Of a stretch of DNA of 16,730 nt, positions 7,132-16,337 are shown piece by piece (within the stretch, counting starts at the first letter, position 1; each line of letters begins with the position of its first letter). The stretch comes from Polynucleobacter sp. UBA962. Lineage in GTDB: Bacteria; Pseudomonadota; Gammaproteobacteria; Burkholderiales; Burkholderiaceae. The translations under genes were made by a program, and so were the position numbers. The notes beneath the pieces were generated by a model. That model saw only the letters and a list, made by a program, of their open reading frames with translations, was not told where the DNA came from and did not search any database. Location: positions 1 through 16,730 of the forward strand of contig DBCI01000046.1 of NCBI GenBank assembly GCA_002292975.1, given 5' to 3'.

Positions 7132-8442
7132 ATGGAAAAGCCACTTCCGTCTCTTGTCGGTTTCTCTGAAAAAAATCACCAATGGTTTGCTGAGGGCATA
7201 AGCCTAGCAAAACTTGCACAAGATTTTTCCACCCCGCTCTATGTTTACAGCAAAGAGGCCATTTGTAGCGCCTACCGTGCCTACGACGCAGCCTGCATTC
7301 GGCCCAATGGCACGCGACGAGCGCGGATTCATTACGCCATGAAGGCTAATAGCAATTTGGCTGTTTTGGATGAGCTCAAACAACTGGGGGCCGGCTTTGA
7401 CCTAGTCAGTGGCGGTGAGTTAGCTCGTGCACTTCAGATTGGTGCCGATCCAAAAAGTCTGGTTTTTGCAGGCGTTGGTAAATCATCTGCTGAGATCGAG
7501 AATGCACTGCGGGCGGGCGTTAAATGTATCAATGTCGAGTCCATATCCGAGTTACAGCGTATTAATGCAATTGCCAAAACTCTGGGATTACGAGCGCCTA
7601 TTTCATTACGTGTCAATCCTGATGTCGATGCCAATACACATCCCTATATTTCAACCGGTCTTAAAGACAATAAATTTGGGATTGCTTTCCATGACGTTCT
7701 CAAGACCTATCATGAGGCTGCCCGATTGCCTCACATTGATGTGATAGGAATTGACTGTCATATTGGCTCACAAATTACTAGCGCCTCTCCCTATCTGGAT
7801 GCGCTTGATAAAGTGCTTAGCCTCATCACCCAACTACAGCACGAGGGGATCACGATTCATCACCTAGATTTAGGGGGTGGATTGGGAATAGATTATGGCG
7901 GAGAGTCGCCTCCAAATATCACCGAATTTACTAATACACTGCTGGATCGAATCGAAGAACAGGGCTTTAATCACCTTGAAGTTTTGCTGGAGCCGGGCCG
8001 CTCCTTGGTGGGTAATGCGGGAGTTTTGTTGACTCAGGTGGAATACTTAAAAACAGGGATTGATAAAAACTTTTGTATTGTGAATGCGGCTATGAATGAC
8101 CTGATGCGACCAGCCCTTTATGAGGCCTACCATGCCATTATCCCTGTCCAAATGAGTTCCGCCAAACCAAATCAATACGATGTGGTTGGCCCGGTTTGCG
8201 AGTCTGGCGATTGGTTAGGCAAAGATCGAACTCTTGCAGTGCATGAGGGCGATATTCTTGCGATCTTATCGGCCGGTGCGTATGGCTTCGTAATGTCCTC
8301 CAACTACAACACGCGGGGACGCGCCGCTGAAGTAATGGTAGATGGTAATCAAGCTTACCTAGTTAGGGAGCGAGAAACGTCAGAAAGTCTCTTCAACAAT
8401 GAGCGCACTCTAAATCAGGCGAGCACGCTCAAGCAATACTAA
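7132..8442 (+). CDS. lysA: Diaminopimelate decarboxylase
   Basis: LysA is a PLP enzyme that decarboxylates meso-diaminopimelate to L-lysine, the last step of lysine synthesis. The 436-aa protein is an alanine-racemase-type TIM barrel followed by a beta domain. The PLP lysine is K71 in HYAMKANSN. HIGSQI, the glycine-rich LDLGGGLGIDYGG and EPGRSLVGNAG bind the PLP phosphate and substrate. CESGDWLG, near the C-terminus, is the family's active-site cysteine motif. The ATG is 3 bp after the lptM stop, so translation is probably coupled. The stop is separated by only 3 bp from the convergent cytochrome gene, and no terminator hairpin is seen there. Confidence 0.96.
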   Translation: MEKPLPSLVGFSEKNHQWFAEGISLAKLAQDFSTPLYVYSKEAICSAYRAYDAACIRPNGTRRARIHYAMKANSNLAVLDELKQLGAGFDLVSGGELARALQIGADPKSLVFAGVGKSSAEIENALRAGVKCINVESISELQRINAIAKTLGLRAPISLRVNPDVDANTHPYISTGLKDNKFGIAFHDVLKTYHEAARLPHIDVIGIDCHIGSQITSASPYLDALDKVLSLITQLQHEGITIHHLDLGGGLGIDYGGESPPNITEFTNTLLDRIEEQGFNHLEVLLEPGRSLVGNAGVLLTQVEYLKTGIDKNFCIVNAAMNDLMRPALYEAYHAIIPVQMSSAKPNQYDVVGPVCESGDWLGKDRTLAVHEGDILAILSAGAYGFVMSSNYNTRGRAAEVMVDGNQAYLVRERETSESLFNNERTLNQASTLKQY

Positions 8443-8445
8443 AAA

Positions 8446-9165
8446 TTAGCGCAGACCTGCCATATAGTCTGAGACTGCTTTCATTTCTGCATCGGATAAT
8501 TTAGTTGCAATCGTAGTCATCTGCGCGCTATTTTTACGAGTACCTTCTCTAAATGCTACTAACTGAGAAGTAGAATAATCGGCCCACTGTCCACTTAGGC
8601 GTGGATACTGTGCGGGGATGCCGGCGCCATTGGGGCTATGGCAGCCAGCGCACGCTGGAATACCTTTTTCAGCAATGCCGCCACGATAGATCTTTTGGCC
8701 CAAGGCAATACTATCTTTGTTTTGAGCAACGCCTAGAGTGGGCTGTTGTTTGCTTAAGTACGCAGATAAGTTCAGCATATCCTGCTCAGTCAAAGTGGCC
8801 ACCATTCCCATCATGATGGGATTTGCTCGTGACCCGTCTTTATAGTTTTTAAGTTGCTTTACGGTATAGGCGGTATGTTGTGCCGCTAATTTTGGCCAAC
8901 TAGCAACTCCGCTATTGCCATTAGCACCATGACAACCTACGCACGCTACTACCCCGCGCTTAGGATCGCCATTGTTATAAAGTCCGTCCCCAGCCGCCAA
9001 ATCCACCTTCATTGCAGCAGGGGCCGCTGGAGCAGGCGCAGCAGTCATTGCAGGTGTTGCTGGTTTAGTGGGTTCCGCTGCATTGGCAAGAGGCATAATG
9101 AGCGCCGCCAAGGCAATTAAAAATGATCGGGAGTTTAATTTGGAGATTTTGCTACTTTGACGCAT
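8446..9165 (-). CDS. Diheme cytochrome c, cytochrome c4 type
   Basis: This periplasmic electron carrier has 239 aa. A signal peptide ends near LANAA (about 26-30). A proline/alanine-rich linker at 31-52 is followed by two cytochrome c domains. Heme-binding motifs are CVGCH (75-79) and CAGCH (172-176). Likely distal methionine ligands are in NPIMMGMV (about 118-120) and NSAQM (216). The paired small domains, each with a GxNG-like stretch after its heme site, are characteristic of cytochrome c4, which passes electrons to terminal oxidases. The linker between signal and first heme is longer than in classical c4. The ATG at 9163-9165 has AAGGT about 7 bp upstream. The gene is divergent from engB and convergent with lysA. 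Confidence 0.92.
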   Translation of the reverse strand: MRQSSKISKLNSRSFLIALAALIMPLANAAEPTKPATPAMTAAPAPAAPAAMKVDLAAGDGLYNNGDPKRGVVACVGCHGANGNSGVASWPKLAAQHTAYTVKQLKNYKDGSRANPIMMGMVATLTEQDMLNLSAYLSKQQPTLGVAQNKDSIALGQKIYRGGIAEKGIPACAGCHSPNGAGIPAQYPRLSGQWADYSTSQLVAFREGTRKNSAQMTTIATKLSDAEMKAVSDYMAGLR

Positions 9166-9201
9166 TATGGTTACCTTGCTTACTTTGAGATGGGTGCAGA
9201 A

Positions 9202-9229
9202 GTTATCTTAATTTAATGAGATTTTACAA
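9202..9229 (-). promoter_or_regulatory. Candidate promoter of the cytochrome c gene
   Basis: On the minus strand TTGTAA (9224-9229, 4 of 6) and GATAAC (9202-9207, 4 of 6) are 16 bp apart. The predicted start is about 30 nt before the cytochrome ATG, leaving room for its AAGGT ribosome-binding site. Confidence 0.3.
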
Positions 9230-9230
9230 T
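9225..9230 (+). promoter_or_regulatory. Candidate -10 box for engB-hemB
   Basis: TACAAT (5 of 6 to TATAAT) lies 19 bp before the engB ATG. The -35 region is poor (TTATCT at 9203-9208, 16-bp spacing). It overlaps the candidate -35 box of the divergent cytochrome gene, so the two could interfere if both are real. Confidence 0.25.
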
Positions 9231-9249
9231 AGCTTCCATACTTTCATTT

Positions 9250-9888
9250 ATGTCTAAACTTCATCAAACCCGCTTTTTTACTACCGTAAATGAACTGCAC
9301 ACCCTGCCTCAGGGTGATATCCTAGAAATTGCCTTTGCTGGTCGCTCAAATGCCGGAAAATCCAGTGCAATCAATGTGTTATGTAATCAAAAGCGGCTAG
9401 CTTTTGCCAGCAAAACCCCTGGGCGGACCCAGCACATAAACTATTTTGGGGTTTATGCCAAAGAAACGCTATTAGCCTATCTCGTGGATCTGCCAGGATA
9501 TGGCTACGCGGCCGTGGGGGAAAGTACTCGATCTCATTGGAACGATATCCTTAGCAACTACCTTCAGAATCGCGAATCCCTGGTTGGTATGATTTTGATT
9601 GTGGATGCTCGTCGCGGCCTAACCGAGCTAGACGAACAAATGATTCGGTGGTTTAGTGTGACTCAAAAACCGATTCATATTCTTTTGAGTAAGTCTGATA
9701 AACAAACCTATTCAGAGAATCGTGATCTTTTACATAACATTACTGAACAAGTAAAACAGTTTGCTCCAGCACAAATTTCTGCCCAGTTATTTTCCAGCAC
9801 AAAACGAGTGGGTCTTGAAGAAAGCGATACACTTATCCAAAGATGGCTTTTTAAAGAACCCTTTGTAAGTGAAAATACCCCTAATTAG
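9250..9888 (+). CDS. engB: Ribosome-assembly GTPase EngB (YihA/YsxC)
   Basis: EngB is an essential small GTPase of the TrmE-Era-EngA-EngB family that acts in large-subunit ribosome assembly. The 212-aa protein is nearly all G domain. G1 is GRSNAGKS (31-38). The switch I region includes KTPGRTQ (55-61). G3 is DLPGYGYA (80-87). G4 is LSKSDK (146-151), with serine where TKxD is more usual. G5 is SSTKRVG (182-188). There is no good ribosome-binding site before the ATG. hemB follows after 27 bp on the same strand, so the two are probably co-transcribed. Confidence 0.95.
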   Translation: MSKLHQTRFFTTVNELHTLPQGDILEIAFAGRSNAGKSSAINVLCNQKRLAFASKTPGRTQHINYFGVYAKETLLAYLVDLPGYGYAAVGESTRSHWNDILSNYLQNRESLVGMILIVDARRGLTELDEQMIRWFSVTQKPIHILLSKSDKQTYSENRDLLHNITEQVKQFAPAQISAQLFSSTKRVGLEESDTLIQRWLFKEPFVSENTPN

Positions 9889-10908
<1,020 letters not shown>

Positions 10909-10924
10909 TCAACAGCCCTTCGAA

Positions 10925-12607
10925 CTATTTCGTATTGAGTTCTTGCAAACGTTGGCTAAAACGTCCTGGCGGCATAAACCCTACGACCCGCAATCCTTTT
11001 TGTTCATCACCCAAACCATTAAATAAAAGAATTGCTGGTGGGCCAAAAAGACCATATTGTTTTAATAGGGCTTGAGTGGACGAATTATTCACAGTGACAT
11101 CGACCTGAACCAATACAAAACGACTCATCTCTTTTGCAACTTCAGGGTTTGTAAAGGTAATGGCTTCCATTTCTTTACAGCTGATACACCAATCCGCATA
11201 GAAGTCTAACAAGACTGACTTTTTATTCTCTTGTGCTTTTTGTAAGATGCTTTGTAGTTCTTCGGGGGAGCGCACTACCTGAAAGACTAGATTTGGAGAA
11301 ATTCGTTTTTCTAGGCGACTACTATTTTGTGGGTCAGTCTCACCACGAAGCATCGAAAATGCTGGCCATACGATCCATATTGCCAACAATACAAGCATCA
11401 CTCCAAGGGCTCGTTGTAACCACACCATCCATGCACCAGCGCTAGGAATCACGCTTCTAGCCCCAAGAGCAATGAGCAATAGCGGTAAGCCCATACCCAG
11501 TGCCATTACAAATAATAATGCTCCGCCCAGCACCATGGAACCGGTTTGTGCCACAAAACCCAAAACGCTTGCCAGTGGGGCGGTAATGCATGGGCTTGCC
11601 ACCAAGGTTGAAATTGCACCCAGTGCAAATGCTCCAAAAAGACTGCCGCCCTTCTGTCTGCCGGCCATTTGGTCTACTTTATTTTGCCAAGCTTGCGGCA
11701 TCCTCAGTTCATAAAAACCAAATAAGCTTCCAGCTAAACAAAGTAATAGCCCTGAAAAAATTATTAACGCAATTGGACTCTGAAGCGCCCGCTGCACACC
11801 ACTCCCCAAGGCTGCAGTCAATATACCTGCTAAGGCATACAGCAAAGCCATCCCAAGGATATATGCCAAGGCTAAGTATGCCGAGCGAACTTTGCCAATC
11901 GGCAGATCGCCCTGTTTACCCAAGACGATGCTACTTAAGATAGGCAGCATGGGTAATACGCAGGGAGTAAATGCCAACGCTACTCCTAAAAGTAAAAAGC
12001 CTAGAAGTAAGTAAGCTAAATCTGCATTTTCTAAATACGACTTAATTGAGCCAATGTCATCTCGCCCACTCCAAAGCCCAGCCAAACTCATACTCTGGGT
12101 ATTTGCACTCCCTGTACTTGGCCTTAAATCCGCATCAGGTATCGGCGCTACCTTTACTCCTGGAGCGGCAAGGAAATACTGGTAGGTCATCGGTGGATAG
12201 CAAATACCCCCATCAGCGCATCCCTGTAAATCAAGTTCTAAACGAATACCTTGTTCGGCCTTTTGTAAAAAAGGGATTGTGACTGAAAATGGGTTTGGAT
12301 AAATCTCCATTTTTTTACCAAAAGTCTCATCAAACTTCTCAATACCACGGGGTAACTGAATATTCTTTGTATTAATTTGTCGATCATTGATAAAAAGTCG
12401 ATATTGAAGGGACTCTTGATAGATGTAATAGCCCTTAACAGGACGATAATCAATCAACAACTCAGTCGAATCGGCTGCCCATGTTGCCTCAACCACAAAT
12501 GCCTGTTCGGGCGGCAAGAACTCTTTAGCAGAAAGAGTGCTGATCAAAAGCCCAATACCAATGATCGGAATACAAATATTCAGAAAAATTCTTTTGATTA
12601 GGCTCAC
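10925..12607 (-). CDS. dsbD: Thiol:disulfide interchange protein DsbD
   Basis: DsbD carries reducing power from cytosolic thioredoxin across the inner membrane to periplasmic DsbC/DsbG and cytochrome c maturation thiols. The 560-aa protein has all three parts. After a signal peptide (about 1-27) the periplasmic alpha domain has C130 and C136 in QGCADGGICYPP. The central domain has about eight TM helices from residue 196 to 418, with C216 (FTPCVLP) and C340 (ASPCITAPL). The C-terminal thioredoxin-like gamma domain has CISC at 474-477 in YADWCISCKEM. The start is a GTG at 12605-12607 that overlaps the cutA stop as GTGA, so translation is coupled. It ends convergently with hemB. The c-type cytochrome encoded nearby is a plausible client pathway. 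Confidence 0.96.
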   Translation of the reverse strand: MSLIKRIFLNICIPIIGIGLLISTLSAKEFLPPEQAFVVEATWAADSTELLIDYRPVKGYYIYQESLQYRLFINDRQINTKNIQLPRGIEKFDETFGKKMEIYPNPFSVTIPFLQKAEQGIRLELDLQGCADGGICYPPMTYQYFLAAPGVKVAPIPDADLRPSTGSANTQSMSLAGLWSGRDDIGSIKSYLENADLAYLLLGFLLLGVALAFTPCVLPMLPILSSIVLGKQGDLPIGKVRSAYLALAYILGMALLYALAGILTAALGSGVQRALQSPIALIIFSGLLLCLAGSLFGFYELRMPQAWQNKVDQMAGRQKGGSLFGAFALGAISTLVASPCITAPLASVLGFVAQTGSMVLGGALLFVMALGMGLPLLLIALGARSVIPSAGAWMVWLQRALGVMLVLLAIWIVWPAFSMLRGETDPQNSSRLEKRISPNLVFQVVRSPEELQSILQKAQENKKSVLLDFYADWCISCKEMEAITFTNPEVAKEMSRFVLVQVDVTVNNSSTQALLKQYGLFGPPAILLFNGLGDEQKGLRVVGFMPPGRFSQRLQELNTK

Positions 12608-12921
12608 TTAAGCTCCTTCGACACCCAAGCGCCATACGCTTGTGAGTACTGGCTTGGACTTAAGGCAATTATCTCTGGAAGGTCGTATGGGTGGTGCTCC
12701 ACAATGTAACTTTCTAATGCTGGCCAACTTGTCTCGCTTGTCTTGGCACTTAAAAGAACTTCCGTTTCTTCACAGATTTGATCGTCCCAGCGATAAATCG
12801 AATACACGCCCTCCTGGATTTGTATACAAGCCGCTAAACGATGATCAAGTAAGCTGCGGCCTAATGTCTTGGCCTCTTGAATATTTGGGAGGGTGGTGAT
12901 CACGATCAAAATGGGATTCAT
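12604..12921 (-). CDS. cutA: Divalent-cation tolerance protein CutA
   Basis: CutA1 is a small trimeric ferredoxin-fold protein linked to copper/divalent-metal tolerance in E. coli; its exact biochemical role is unsettled. From the ATG at 12919-12921 it has 105 aa, the family length. Hallmarks are ILIVITTLPN at the start, LLDHRLAACIQI (about 25-36), SIYRWDDQI, EVLLSAKT and HHPYDLPEIIALSPS. A longer open frame to 13053 would run back through the rplQ terminator into rplQ and was rejected. No strong ribosome-binding site or promoter is visible in the 33 bp between the terminator and the ATG. Expression may rely on partial read-through from the ribosomal operon. It overlaps dsbD by 4 bp. Confidence 0.93.
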   Translation of the reverse strand: MNPILIVITTLPNIQEAKTLGRSLLDHRLAACIQIQEGVYSIYRWDDQICEETEVLLSAKTSETSWPALESYIVEHHPYDLPEIIALSPSQYSQAYGAWVSKELK

Positions 12922-12951
12922 ATTGATTTGATTGCTTGAGCTAATTTTTAG

Positions 12952-12985
12952 ATCCAATAAAAAAGCCAGGCAAAAGCCTGGCTTT
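12952..12985 (-). terminator. Rho-independent terminator of the alpha ribosomal operon
   Basis: A perfect 10-bp stem, 62-71 pairing with 76-85 (of 129xx), has a 4-base loop. Its core is GCCAGGC/GCCTGGC. On the minus strand the stem is followed by TTTTTTATT. It begins 18 bp after the rplQ stop. The plus-strand side lacks a comparable T run, so it acts mainly for the ribosomal operon. Confidence 0.93.
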
Positions 12986-13003
12986 ACTATACCCGATGCA
13001 TAC

Positions 13004-13399
13004 TTATGCTGCCGCTGTCTCTTGGGCAGTCTCTTCCACTGCTGGACGATCAACTAATTCAACCAAAGCCATTGGCGCATTATCACCATGACGGAATCCA
13101 AACTTCAGGATTCGCAAATAACCGCCTGGGCGAGCCGCATACCGCGGGCCTAATTCTGAAAATAATTTAGCCACCATCTCACGATCGCGCAAGCGATCAA
13201 ATGCAAGGCGACGATTAGCCAAATTATCTTTCTTACCCAAGGTGATTAAGGGCTCAACCACCATCCGCAGCTCTTTGGCTTTTGGCAGGGTTGTTTTAAT
13301 CACTTCATGCTCGATTAAAGAATTTGACATATTGCGCAACATCGCCAAACGATGCGATGAAGTGCGGTTTAGTTTGCGTAAGCCATTACCATGACGCAT
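13004..13399 (-). CDS. rplQ: 50S ribosomal protein L17 (bL17)
   Basis: The 131-aa L17 sits near the peptide exit region of the large subunit. The N-terminus [20 protein letters not shown] is diagnostic, and [17 protein letters not shown] (about 83-99) is the conserved core. The alanine/glutamate-rich tail (about 117-131) is lineage-variable. The ATG has AAAGGA upstream. It is the last gene of the alpha operon, 16 bp after rpoA, and directly before the terminator. Confidence 0.98.
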   Translation of the reverse strand: MRHGNGLRKLNRTSSHRLAMLRNMSNSLIEHEVIKTTLPKAKELRMVVEPLITLGKKDNLANRRLAFDRLRDREMVAKLFSELGPRYAARPGGYLRILKFGFRHGDNAPMALVELVDRPAVEETAQETAAA

Positions 13400-13415
13400 G
13401 ATGCTTCCTTTCTAA

Positions 13416-14396
13416 TTATTGCCCGATCGTAGCTGGAGGCCAGCTATCGAGTTTCATACCAAGGCTCAAGCCACGGGCTGCTAATACATCTTTAATCTCA
13501 TTAAGAGACTTGCGGCCTAAATTAGGCGTCTTCAAAAGTTCATTTTCAGTACGCTGGATTAAATCACCAATGTAATAAATATTTTCTGCTTTTAAGCAAT
13601 TTGCAGAACGAACTGTTAATTCAAGATCATCGACTGGTCTCATTAATAATGGATCTACCATCGCTGAGCGACTTGGTGCTAGATCACCAGCAACTTGACT
13701 GCTTTCCAAGGCAGCAAATACGACCAACTGGTCTACCAAGATACTGGCTGCTTGGCGAATGGACTCCTCTGGAGAAATCACGCCATTGGTTTCAATCGTC
13801 ATGACCAAACGATCTAAATCGGTACGCTGTTCAACACGTGCAGATTCAACAGCATAGCTAACGCGGCTCACAGGACTAAACGAAGCATCTAATACGATGC
13901 GACCAATTAGTTTAGTTACCTCGTCTTGATATTGGCGCATATTGCCTGGAACATAACCGCGACCCTTTTCAACCTTGATCTGCATATCTAGCTTGCCACC
14001 GGCTGAGAGATGTGCAATCACATGCTCAGGATTAATGATTTCTACATCATGGGGCAAATCGATATCCTTGGCACAAACAACACCTGGACCTTCTTTGCGA
14101 AGATTGATGGTTACCTCATCGCGGGATTGAAGTTTAAATACCACGCCCTTGAGATTTAACAAAAGATTAACGACATCTTCTTGAACACCATCCAAGGTGG
14201 AATACTCATGCACAACTCCGCCGATCGCTACTTCGGTTGGCGCAAAGCCAACCATAGACGACAGCAATACACGGCGCAATGCGTTACCTAAAGTATGGCC
14301 ATAGCCACGCTCAAACGGCTCCATGACAACTTTGGCCTGATTAGCAGCAAGTGCTTCAACAGAAATGATTTTTGGTTTAAGCAAATTTGTTTGCAT
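13416..14396 (-). CDS. rpoA: RNA polymerase alpha subunit
   Basis: The 326-aa alpha subunit dimerises to nucleate RNA polymerase assembly. The N-terminal domain (about 1-235) starts with [20 protein letters not shown], the alpha-dimer and beta-contact region. The C-terminal domain (about 250-326) has [19 protein letters not shown] and [16 protein letters not shown], which include the UP-element and activator contact arginine equivalent to E. coli R265. The ATG has AAGGA upstream. The gene lies between rpsD and rplQ as in other proteobacteria. Confidence 0.99.
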   Translation of the reverse strand: MQTNLLKPKIISVEALAANQAKVVMEPFERGYGHTLGNALRRVLLSSMVGFAPTEVAIGGVVHEYSTLDGVQEDVVNLLLNLKGVVFKLQSRDEVTINLRKEGPGVVCAKDIDLPHDVEIINPEHVIAHLSAGGKLDMQIKVEKGRGYVPGNMRQYQDEVTKLIGRIVLDASFSPVSRVSYAVESARVEQRTDLDRLVMTIETNGVISPEESIRQAASILVDQLVVFAALESSQVAGDLAPSRSAMVDPLLMRPVDDLELTVRSANCLKAENIYYIGDLIQRTENELLKTPNLGRKSLNEIKDVLAARGLSLGMKLDSWPPATIGQ

Positions 14397-14424
14397 AGAT
14401 ATCTTTTCCTTAAGAGGTGCTGAA

Positions 14425-15048
14425 TTAGCGTGAATACAATTCGACGATTAAACTTTCGTTAATATCGCCGCTAATTTCATCGCGATCTGGAACTTGTTTA
14501 AAGGTTCCTTCTAGTTTTGCAGCATCAACACTTACCCAATTGATAGCGCCCACCTGTTGTGCAAGGTTGAGAGACTCTTGGATACGAGTCTGCTTTTTAG
14601 CCTTTTCACGAATAGCAATCACATCACCTGCACGCACTTGCATAGAGGGGATATTGACGACGCTACCATTCACAGTAATTGCTGCATGCGAAACCAACTG
14701 ACGTGCCTCTGCACGGGTAGAACCAAATCCCATCCGATAAACAACATTATCCAGACGAGACTCGAGTAATTGCAATAAGGTTTCACCGGTATTGCCTTTG
14801 CGACGCTCTGCTTCTGCAAAATATCGACGGAACTGGCGCTCAAGAACACCATAAATACGCTTTACCTTTTGCTTTTCACGCAATTGGTTACCAAAATCAG
14901 AAGTACGCGAACCCGAAGTGCGTCCATGCTGACCTGGTTTGCTGTCTAATTTGCACTTGTCTGACAAGGCACGACGAGCGCTCTTTAAAAATAAGTCGGT
15001 ACCTTCCCGACGGGATAATTTAGCCTTAGGGCCTAAGTAACGTGCCAC
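14425..15048 (-). CDS. rpsD: 30S ribosomal protein S4 (uS4)
   Basis: The 207-aa S4 is a primary 16S rRNA binder that starts 30S assembly and is the translational repressor of the alpha operon in E. coli. [20 protein letters not shown] is diagnostic. The S4 RNA-binding fold lies at about 98-160 ([20 protein letters not shown]). The N-terminal region has one cysteine (C32) and no zinc-binding cysteine set. The start is GTG at 15046-15048, with the strong site AAGGAAGGA just upstream. A 121-bp spacer separates it from rpsK, far longer than the other spacers of this operon. Confidence 0.98.
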   Translation of the reverse strand: MARYLGPKAKLSRREGTDLFLKSARRALSDKCKLDSKPGQHGRTSGSRTSDFGNQLREKQKVKRIYGVLERQFRRYFAEAERRKGNTGETLLQLLESRLDNVVYRMGFGSTRAEARQLVSHAAITVNGSVVNIPSMQVRAGDVIAIREKAKKQTRIQESLNLAQQVGAINWVSVDAAKLEGTFKQVPDRDEISGDINESLIVELYSR

Positions 15049-15169
15049 GATTCCTTCCTTTCTATGCCACAGTCTTGCAACCGTGGTGAGTTCGCTTTTA
15101 CTTCAAACGAACGGTGGGCTTATTAAACAATGACTGGGAAATCCAGCCGCTTTGCACTACTAAAACTTA
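15049..15169 (-). promoter_or_regulatory. Structured 121-bp spacer before rpsD, candidate S4 autoregulatory site
   Basis: This is the only long gap in the ribosomal block. In the transcript a 7-bp stem with one G-U pair (15067-15086, loop UGCAAG) sits right before the rpsD ribosome-binding site. A second stem, GUUCG/CGAAC (15090-15094 with 15108-15112), lies just upstream of it. No open reading frame or good promoter is seen. S4 represses its own operon through mRNA structure in E. coli (leader of rpsM) and in Bacillus (leader of rpsD). Placing such a site here is an inference. Confidence 0.35.
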
Positions 15170-15586
15170 TTAAATACGACGACGCTTTGGTGGGCGGCAA
15201 CCGTTATGAGGCACAGGAGTAACGTCCTGAATCTCTACAATTTTGATACCCAAAGAGTTCAATGCCCGAACTGCCGATTCGCGTCCTGGGCCTGGGCCTT
15301 TAATCTGCACTTCTAAATTTTTAATACCGCACTCGATTGCTGCCTTACCAGCCACCTCGGCGGCAACCTGAGCTGCAAAAGGAGTGGACTTGCGTGATCC
15401 TTTGAACCCTTGACCGCCTGAAGTCGCCCAAGATAGTGCATTTCCTTGACGATCCGTGATAGTAATGATGGTGTTATTAAAGGATGCATGAACATGAGCG
15501 ATACCGTCAGCCACGTTCTTTTTAACTTTCTTACGAGCCCGTTGTGCGCTTGTATTAGCAGTTGTTTGTTGTTGTGCTTTTGCCAT
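15170..15586 (-). CDS. rpsK: 30S ribosomal protein S11 (uS11)
   Basis: The 138-aa S11 forms part of the 30S platform near the E site. Conserved segments are [20 protein letters not shown] (26-45), [20 protein letters not shown] (53-72), [14 protein letters not shown] and the C-terminal [12 protein letters not shown]. The first about 14 residues, rich in Gln, Thr and Ala, form an N-terminal extension relative to E. coli. It begins 3 bp after rpsM. Confidence 0.98.
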   Translation of the reverse strand: MAKAQQQTTANTSAQRARKKVKKNVADGIAHVHASFNNTIITITDRQGNALSWATSGGQGFKGSRKSTPFAAQVAAEVAGKAAIECGIKNLEVQIKGPGPGRESAVRALNSLGIKIVEIQDVTPVPHNGCRPPKRRRI

Positions 15587-15589
15587 TTT

Positions 15590-15958
15590 TTATCCCTTCT
15601 TCAATGCTACGCCGGCCTTACGTGGGCCTTTACGAGTACGTGCATTTGTTTTAGTGCGTTGGCCACGAACTGGCAAACCCTTACGATGACGAATACCGCG
15701 ATAGCAGGCCAAATCCATCAGGCGTTTGATATTCATGGTTACTTCGCGACGTAAATCACCCTCGGTGGTCCGTTTACCGACCTCATCACGCAACTTTTCT
15801 AACTCTGCGTCCGTTAGATCTTTTACTTTTTTATCAATAGCAACACCTGCGCTATCGCAGATTTTCAATGCTTGCGTTTTACCAATACCAAAAATCGCCG
15901 TTAAGCCGATTACGGTATGTTGATGATTTGGGATATTGACCCCAGCGATACGTGCCAT
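15590..15958 (-). CDS. rpsM: 30S ribosomal protein S13 (uS13)
   Basis: The 122-aa S13 is in the 30S head and contacts the P-site tRNA and bridge B1. [20 protein letters not shown] at the start, [13 protein letters not shown] (about 23-35), [20 protein letters not shown] (about 85-104) and the basic tail [11 protein letters not shown] are diagnostic. It lies 23 bp downstream of rpmJ. It opens the S13-S11-S4-alpha-L17 group. Confidence 0.98.
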   Translation of the reverse strand: MARIAGVNIPNHQHTVIGLTAIFGIGKTQALKICDSAGVAIDKKVKDLTDAELEKLRDEVGKRTTEGDLRREVTMNIKRLMDLACYRGIRHRKGLPVRGQRTKTNARTRKGPRKAGVALKKG

Positions 15959-15981
15959 ATAAATTCCTCTACTTAACCGAA

Positions 15982-16098
15982 TTAACCTTGACGCTGCTTA
16001 TGACGTGGATCAGACGAGCAGATCACACGCACTACGCGCTTGCGTTTAATAATTTTGCAATTTCTACAAATTGTTTTAACGGATGCCAATACTTTCAT
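15982..16098 (-). CDS. rpmJ: 50S ribosomal protein L36 (bL36), zinc-binding form
   Basis: This 38-aa gene reads [20 protein letters not shown] followed by a basic stretch and ends in HKQRQG. C11, C14, C27 and H33 form the zinc ribbon of the C+ type of L36. The ATG at 16096-16098 has AGAGGTGA upstream. It sits between infA and rpsM, its usual place. Confidence 0.97.
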   Translation of the reverse strand: MKVLASVKTICRNCKIIKRKRVVRVICSSDPRHKQRQG

Positions 16099-16116
16099 CA
16101 TTCACCTCTTTAATAA

Positions 16117-16335
16117 TTACTTTGCACGGAAGATAATTCTTGCGCGCGTTAAATCGTATGGGGTCATTTCCACGGTTACCTTATCTCCTGGCAAGATCCG
16201 TATGTAATGCATGCGCATCTTCCCAGAAATATGACCTAAAACTACATGCCCATTCTCTAACTTCACCCTAAACATGGCATTCGGTAAGTTTTCTACAATC
16301 TCACCCGCCATCTGAATCACATCGTCTTTAGGCAT
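16117..16335 (-). CDS. infA: Translation initiation factor IF-1
   Basis: IF-1 is a single OB-fold protein that occupies the 30S A site during initiation. The 72-aa length is standard. [38 protein letters not shown] and the end TRARIIFR are diagnostic. The start codon is 2 bp after the secY stop and lacks a clear ribosome-binding site, so translation may be coupled to secY. Betaproteobacteria often have a second infA elsewhere; this is the ribosomal-operon copy. Confidence 0.98.
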   Translation of the reverse strand: MPKDDVIQMAGEIVENLPNAMFRVKLENGHVVLGHISGKMRMHYIRILPGDKVTVEMTPYDLTRARIIFRAK

Positions 16336-16337
16336 AG

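Noticed and set aside
11472..11943. Plus-strand open frames opposite dsbD
   Set aside because: They lie fully antisense to a complete, motif-rich gene, have no ribosome-binding site, and resemble no protein I know.
12922..13053. Longer cutA frame reaching into rplQ
   Set aside because: It is translated from the terminator and the rplQ tail; the 105-aa form from 12921 matches the family exactly.
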